Shown here: in pieces, positions 60,151 to 64,000 of the stretch
How positions within the stretch are numbered: position 1 is the stretch's first letter
Layout of the letters: the number at the start of each line of letters is the position of its first letter
NCBI GenBank assembly: GCA_033961575.1
Contig: CM066731.1
Location: forward strand, 130,441,001 to 130,505,000
Direction of reading: 5' to 3'
Source of the DNA: Aselliscus stoliczkanus
Lineage: Eukaryota; Chordata; Mammalia; Chiroptera; Hipposideridae
DNA length: 64,000 bases
The notes under the pieces: model-generated
The model's database searches: none
What the model was told of the DNA's origin: nothing
The model's input: the letters and a program-made list of their open reading frames with translations, nothing else
Program-made: the position numbers and the translations under genes

Positions 60151-62132
60151 AGTTTCTGTTGTAACACAGGTAATACTGAATATATATATGTAAGAGCAGG
60201 TATACATATAGATACATCGATAACTTCTGAAAACTACTCAGTAAGATAAGGTACAGTTTTATATTTTAGTAAATCCTTACTTTAATAGTCAATTTTAAAG
60301 TCTCAAATAGAACCTTACAAAATAAGGCTTTATTGATAACTTTTCAATGAATTTGAGGTCTGTTTATGTAGACATTTGTCATGGGAATACTTTTAACAAC
60401 TGGTATTCCATTTTTTAATTGGGAAAATAAGAAATGATGTTGTTTTCAATTTAGTTAACCATACATCACATCACCACATCAGGACATTTATAAGCATTTG
60501 ATGACTACTTTTTTCAAAATAACAAGATATATTAGATATCTAGATATTGCCTTTTTTGCCAGGAAATCACAAGTATAAAATTATGTAGACATATCCAGTT
60601 TGAATTGACCCATGTATATGCTACTCTTTCTATAATAGGAACTTTGAGTTGTTGTGTATTTGGAGTCAGCCCACTAACTTATCCAAGTGTATTCTTATAA
60701 CAATACAAGAATGACTGTATTGTAAAATTTAAGTAAATTTTAGTTCTATGACTTAAGATTTTAACCTGCATTATGGTCATGTTCATGCAACACATTAACA
60801 CATTTTCAGTTGACAAATATATTGTGGTCTTTGGACAGAATTATGGTATGATATGAAACAATGATTTTTATAAAACCATTTTAAGAGGCTGAGATAATGA
60901 GTCTACAGTTACATTATCCACTTATATTTGGTTAGTGTTCCTTATTTTAGATGAATATATAAGTAATACTCAAATAAAAAAATTCATTATTGCATTTTAG
61001 TAGATAGGCATTATTTGAAACATCAATTTTTTGTAATTGGTTTGTCAACTTTTGGGGAGGTCAAGTTCTCTAATGACTTAAATGTATATCTCACTAGAGT
61101 ATAATAGAATGTTTCTACACAGTGGACTGATAGCCCTTTCAAAATGGTCGTAAAATGAATTTCTGGGATGGTTTATACACCGCATTGCCAGCAGTGATGG
61201 ATAGCATTAAAGCCTTGTCAGAATCCAACTTAGTAATTAGAAATGAGGGGTTACCCCCTCTGGCAGGTGCATGTTACCACACCTTGTCTCACTTTTCTCT
61301 TTTTCTCCCTGACTCCCCGTGAAATGCATAAGCACTTCTGAAGGGAGACCCTGGAGTCCCAGCAGCATGTATCTTGTTATAGTTTGCCATCTGCTATGCT
61401 CTCATCTTGGGGTTCCAGTAGCTCATATGAGTAGAAGCCCTAGGTGGTATTTAAATAATAATATCCTATGAGTAAGAGCAAACATAGAAGATAAGTTTGA
61501 AAATTAAAAAACAGATTACCCAGATTCAGGCACAAGGACACTGTAAACATCTTTTGGTAGTCCTTGTCATTAATTTAATGATATATGTATAAGAAAAGCG
61601 GTTTGACTGTGGTTAGGCAGCAGAGCCCCCGGGTATGACCCCTGGGTGTGTTCAGAAGTAAGCTGAACTCTGGCATAGCAGAGGAATTGCTCAGCAAACC
61701 TAGATATTACCAGTGAGTGTATTTAGAGAAATTGAAATTCACCTTAAATCTTCCATTTCTATAGATAACTTGTTGAAATCCAGTGAGGCTAAAGTCCCAG
61801 TTATGCAAGTCGACCCAACACAGAACATTAGATGTTCTTTTTCCAAATCCTCCAATCCCTAAAATGTATCTCAAGTCCAACACCTTTGATGAAACCTTTC
61901 CATTTTATATCATTACCTGTAGTCTGTCAGTCTGTCTGCACAAACATCAGAAGTAATAAAAGGAATTTCAGCATGTGCATATTTCCAAGTACCAGCAACA
62001 AGCCAGGCTCCCTCCTGAGCAAGAATCTTTTTTTCTTTTTCTTTTTTCTTTTGTAGGGGGTGGGGGTATGGAGGGTGGTTATGCTATTTAACCCCTTATC
62101 TGACCTCTTATGAGTTTATTTTACAAATTTTA

Positions 62133-62241
62133 TTTATTTATTTTTTTGAGAGCGGTGTCACCGACCCTCATATGTGGGACTCGAACCGGGGCCGCTGGCT
62201 TCCCAAGCCAGCTCTTAACCACCGCGCCACTCGGCCGGCCC
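62133..62241 (-). mobile_element. tRNA-derived SINE, short type (antisense)
   Basis: TTTATTTATTTTTTTGAGAGCGG, GACCCTCATATGTGGGACTC, GAACCGGGGCCGCTGG, CACTCGGCCGGCCC. TATTTTACAAATTTTA (62117-62132) and TATTCTACAGATTTTA (62242-62257) form a duplicated target with two differences. Confidence 0.92.
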
Positions 62242-62695
62242 TATTCTACAGATTTTAAGTGCTTGCTAATTGAAGGTCCTTTCAGGCACTAGGATGCACA
62301 CAGAATGAATACACTGTCAAATCCTTAAGTAGTTTATAATTTGTCCAGATAGATTTTTTTCCTTCTTCTTAACAGAGGACACAACTTTGCTAATGTGAAT
62401 CCATTTTCTGTTGAATGAGAATTGAAGAGCTGTCCCTGCTGATTTAACTATGAAAATATTAGTGTAATGATTTGCTAATTTTTACCCAATCTATATGATA
62501 TTAAACATACTTAATATTATTTGATGCTTTTAAAATAATCATTCTCTGTCTTTCAAACTATTCTTAGCAACCAATGTCTCTAGCATGCATTTTGGCATTC
62601 TATTATTTCTATTATATGTATTTCTGGGTAGTGAGCTTTTGGAGGATAATATCTATATACTTCTTGTCTCTATCAGCCCAATATCTTAACATGTA

Positions 62696-63257
62696 CAAGG
62701 TCTGACAAGTTCGCGAACTTGTTGCAATGATGTTGCTAGCCTATTTTTTATATCAGAGGGATTATTTATTAAGAATTGTACCAACTGGACAAGCAGTTAA
62801 CCAAGTTTACTATTTGGAAATGCTGAAAAGTCTGCGTGAAAAAGTTAGACGACCTGAACTTTTCACCAACAATTCATGGCTTTCGCATCATGACAATGCA
62901 CCAGCTCACACGGCACTGTCTGTGAGGGAGTTTTTAGCCAGTAAACAAATAACTGTATTGGAACAATCCTACTCACCTGATCTGGCCCCAGTGACTTCTT
63001 TCATCACCCAAAGATGAAGGAAATATTGAAAAGAAGACATTTTGATGATATTCAGGACATCATGGGTAATACGACAAGAGCTCTGATGACCATTCCAGAA
63101 AAAGAGTTCCAAAATTGCTTTGAAGGGTGGACTAGGTGCTGGCATCAGTGCATAGCTTCCCAAGGGGAGTACTTCGAAGGTAACTGCAGTGACATTCAGC
63201 AATCAGGTATGTAGCACTTTTTCTATGATGAGTTCGCGAACTTAATTGTCCAACCTC
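62696..63257 (+). mobile_element. Internally deleted mariner transposon
   Basis: The left end, CAAGGTCTGACAAGTTCGCG, and the complement of the right end, GAGGTTGGACAATTAAGTTCGCG, share AGGT, GACAA and the palindrome GTTCGCGAAC. TA precedes the left end (62694-62695). At about 562 bases it is less than half of a full mariner (about 1.3 kb). The lost part is the N-terminal DNA-binding half of the transposase. The remaining coding part is described separately. Confidence 0.88.
62727..63214 (+). pseudogene. Mariner transposase, C-terminal catalytic half, frameshifted
   Basis: 62727-63017 reads …IVPTGQAVNQVYYLEMLKSL, then WLSHHDNAPAHTALSVREFL and SYSPDLAP. HHDNAPAHT and SPDLAP mark the second and third acidic positions of the DD34D catalytic triad. 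A one-base loss near 62987 breaks the frame. The next frame continues with SDFFHHPKMKEILKRRHFDD… to a stop at 63214 after CSDIQQSGM. The first catalytic aspartate and the helix-turn-helix domains are absent, so the protein cannot be active. Confidence 0.92.
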
Positions 63258-63484
63258 AGCAATGCTTGCTGAGTAAATATTATACCACATCTGTAAGTCT
63301 TCTCCATCAGGTTATTGAGAGGACATGTGAAGCATATCAGTCATGCCTTAATTCCCCATCATACTGACCCCTGCTTTGTATGTGGTAGTCGCTGGATACA
63401 GTCCAGTTAATTCAAAATACGAGAAGAACCAATGGGTTATTCCCATCTTTAATTTTAGTCTAATAGAGAATGATTTAAGTTGGT

Positions 63485-63488
63485 TATT

Positions 63489-63543
<55 letters not shown>

Positions 63544-63642
63544 TTTTGAGGGCAGTGTCACTGGCTGTCATATGTGGAACCCGAACCGGTGCTGCTGGCT
63601 TCCCAAGCCAGCGCTTAAGCACCGTGCCACTCATCCGGCCCA
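63485..63642 (-). mobile_element. tRNA-derived SINE, short type (antisense), with (TTTA)n tail
   Basis: A TTTA run of about 60 bases (63486-63547) precedes GAGGGCAGTGTCACTGGCTG, CATATGTGGAACCCGAACCG and GCACCGTGCCACTCATCCGGCC. AAGTTGGT at 63477-63484 and 63643-63650 is the target duplication. The 62-residue frame at 63480-63668 is the translated repeat. Confidence 0.93.
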
Positions 63643-64000
63643 AAGTTGGTAACTTTAAAAGTCCTTAAATATACCAAAATACTTTGCTACAAAATCTACA
63701 TAATTTCCTATTATCATTACTATCTTTTTAATTGATATATTTCTCCTGTTTCCTTTTATTGTTACAAAGAAAGGTGAACACAGAAAAATATTTGCTTCTG
63801 CTTACCATACTCTTTTATGGAATTGTGATAGGTAAAATGAAAATGATGGCCTTTGAGCAAATTTCAGGAGAAGTTGAGGGAAGTATCTTAGGGAAAAGGA
63901 ACAAATTTACTGAATAGTAATATGGAGAGGTCGGCCCTTGAGTTCCAAAGTTGATTATTGAGATATTATCCGAGTCTTTTTTTTTTTTCTCCCCCACATG

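Larger units (their letters stand above)
57985..64000. other. Intergenic DNA downstream of UBE2E3
   Basis: No exon-like coding signal is seen after the UBE2E3 3' UTR. The stretch is unique AT-rich sequence apart from a MIR near 59925-60150, two SINEs (62133-62241, 63485-63642) and a deleted mariner (62696-63257). The stretches 58000-59920 and 60150-62110 contain nothing I can name. Confidence 0.7.

Overview
The window is nuclear DNA of a placental mammal, and probably of a bat. Evidence: AT-rich sequence, split coding exons with GT/AG borders, and mammal-wide repeats (MIR, L2, MaLR LTRs, Tigger, MER3-like hAT). There are also many copies of tRNA-derived SINEs that begin GGCCGGCC(C/G)AGTGGC on the sense strand, and lineage-specific L1, mariner and piggyBac elements. 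The SINE and L1 types look like those of yinpterochiropteran bats (Rhinolophus/Hipposideros-like). That placement is from memory of the families and is an inference, not a search result.

One protein gene is visible. The last three coding exons of UBE2E3, a class III ubiquitin-conjugating (E2) enzyme, lie on the + strand at 51875-52007, 55566-55713 and 57341-57438. The 3' UTR runs to a probable poly(A) signal at 57954-57959. They encode the C-terminal 125 residues, including the catalytic cysteine. The upstream exons were not found, so 1-51874 is read as part of one long intron, and 57985-64000 as downstream intergenic DNA.

The rest is a repeat landscape. 1-7400: unique AT-rich intron with MIR, a Tigger1-like MITE, MER3-like hAT pieces and one short SINE. 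7448-12179: an old Tigger (pogo) transposon with decayed transposase, later hit by a solo retroviral LTR and three SINEs. 12180-24640: mostly unique, with a mariner MITE, MaLR LTRs and two copies of a very short TTAA-flanked MITE, one of them inside a MIR. 24640-28620: an old antisense L1 broken by younger inverted L1s and two long composite SINEs. 30240-30530: AT/GA/TG microsatellites. 31400-34240: an old sense L1 carrying a younger antisense L1 with a clean 13-bp target duplication, an 80-bp mariner MITE, an MLT1-like LTR and a SINE. 34385-35385: a decayed RTE-type LINE. 39573-43135: a Tigger2-like MITE, L2 pieces and a second copy of the mariner MITE. 44420-46800: another nested L1/MaLR stack. 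46800-51874: mostly unique, with two SINEs. 57985-64000: intergenic, with a MIR, two SINEs and an internally deleted mariner that keeps the catalytic half of its transposase.

No rRNA, functional tRNA, CRISPR array or prokaryote-like operon is present. Nearly all the open reading frames fall in repeats or are chance frames. I see no undescribed gene system. The most unusual structures are SINEs with one, two or three tRNA-like heads joined to a shared tail, the tandemly duplicated 61-bp TTAA MITE, and several layers of nested insertions that can be ordered in time.
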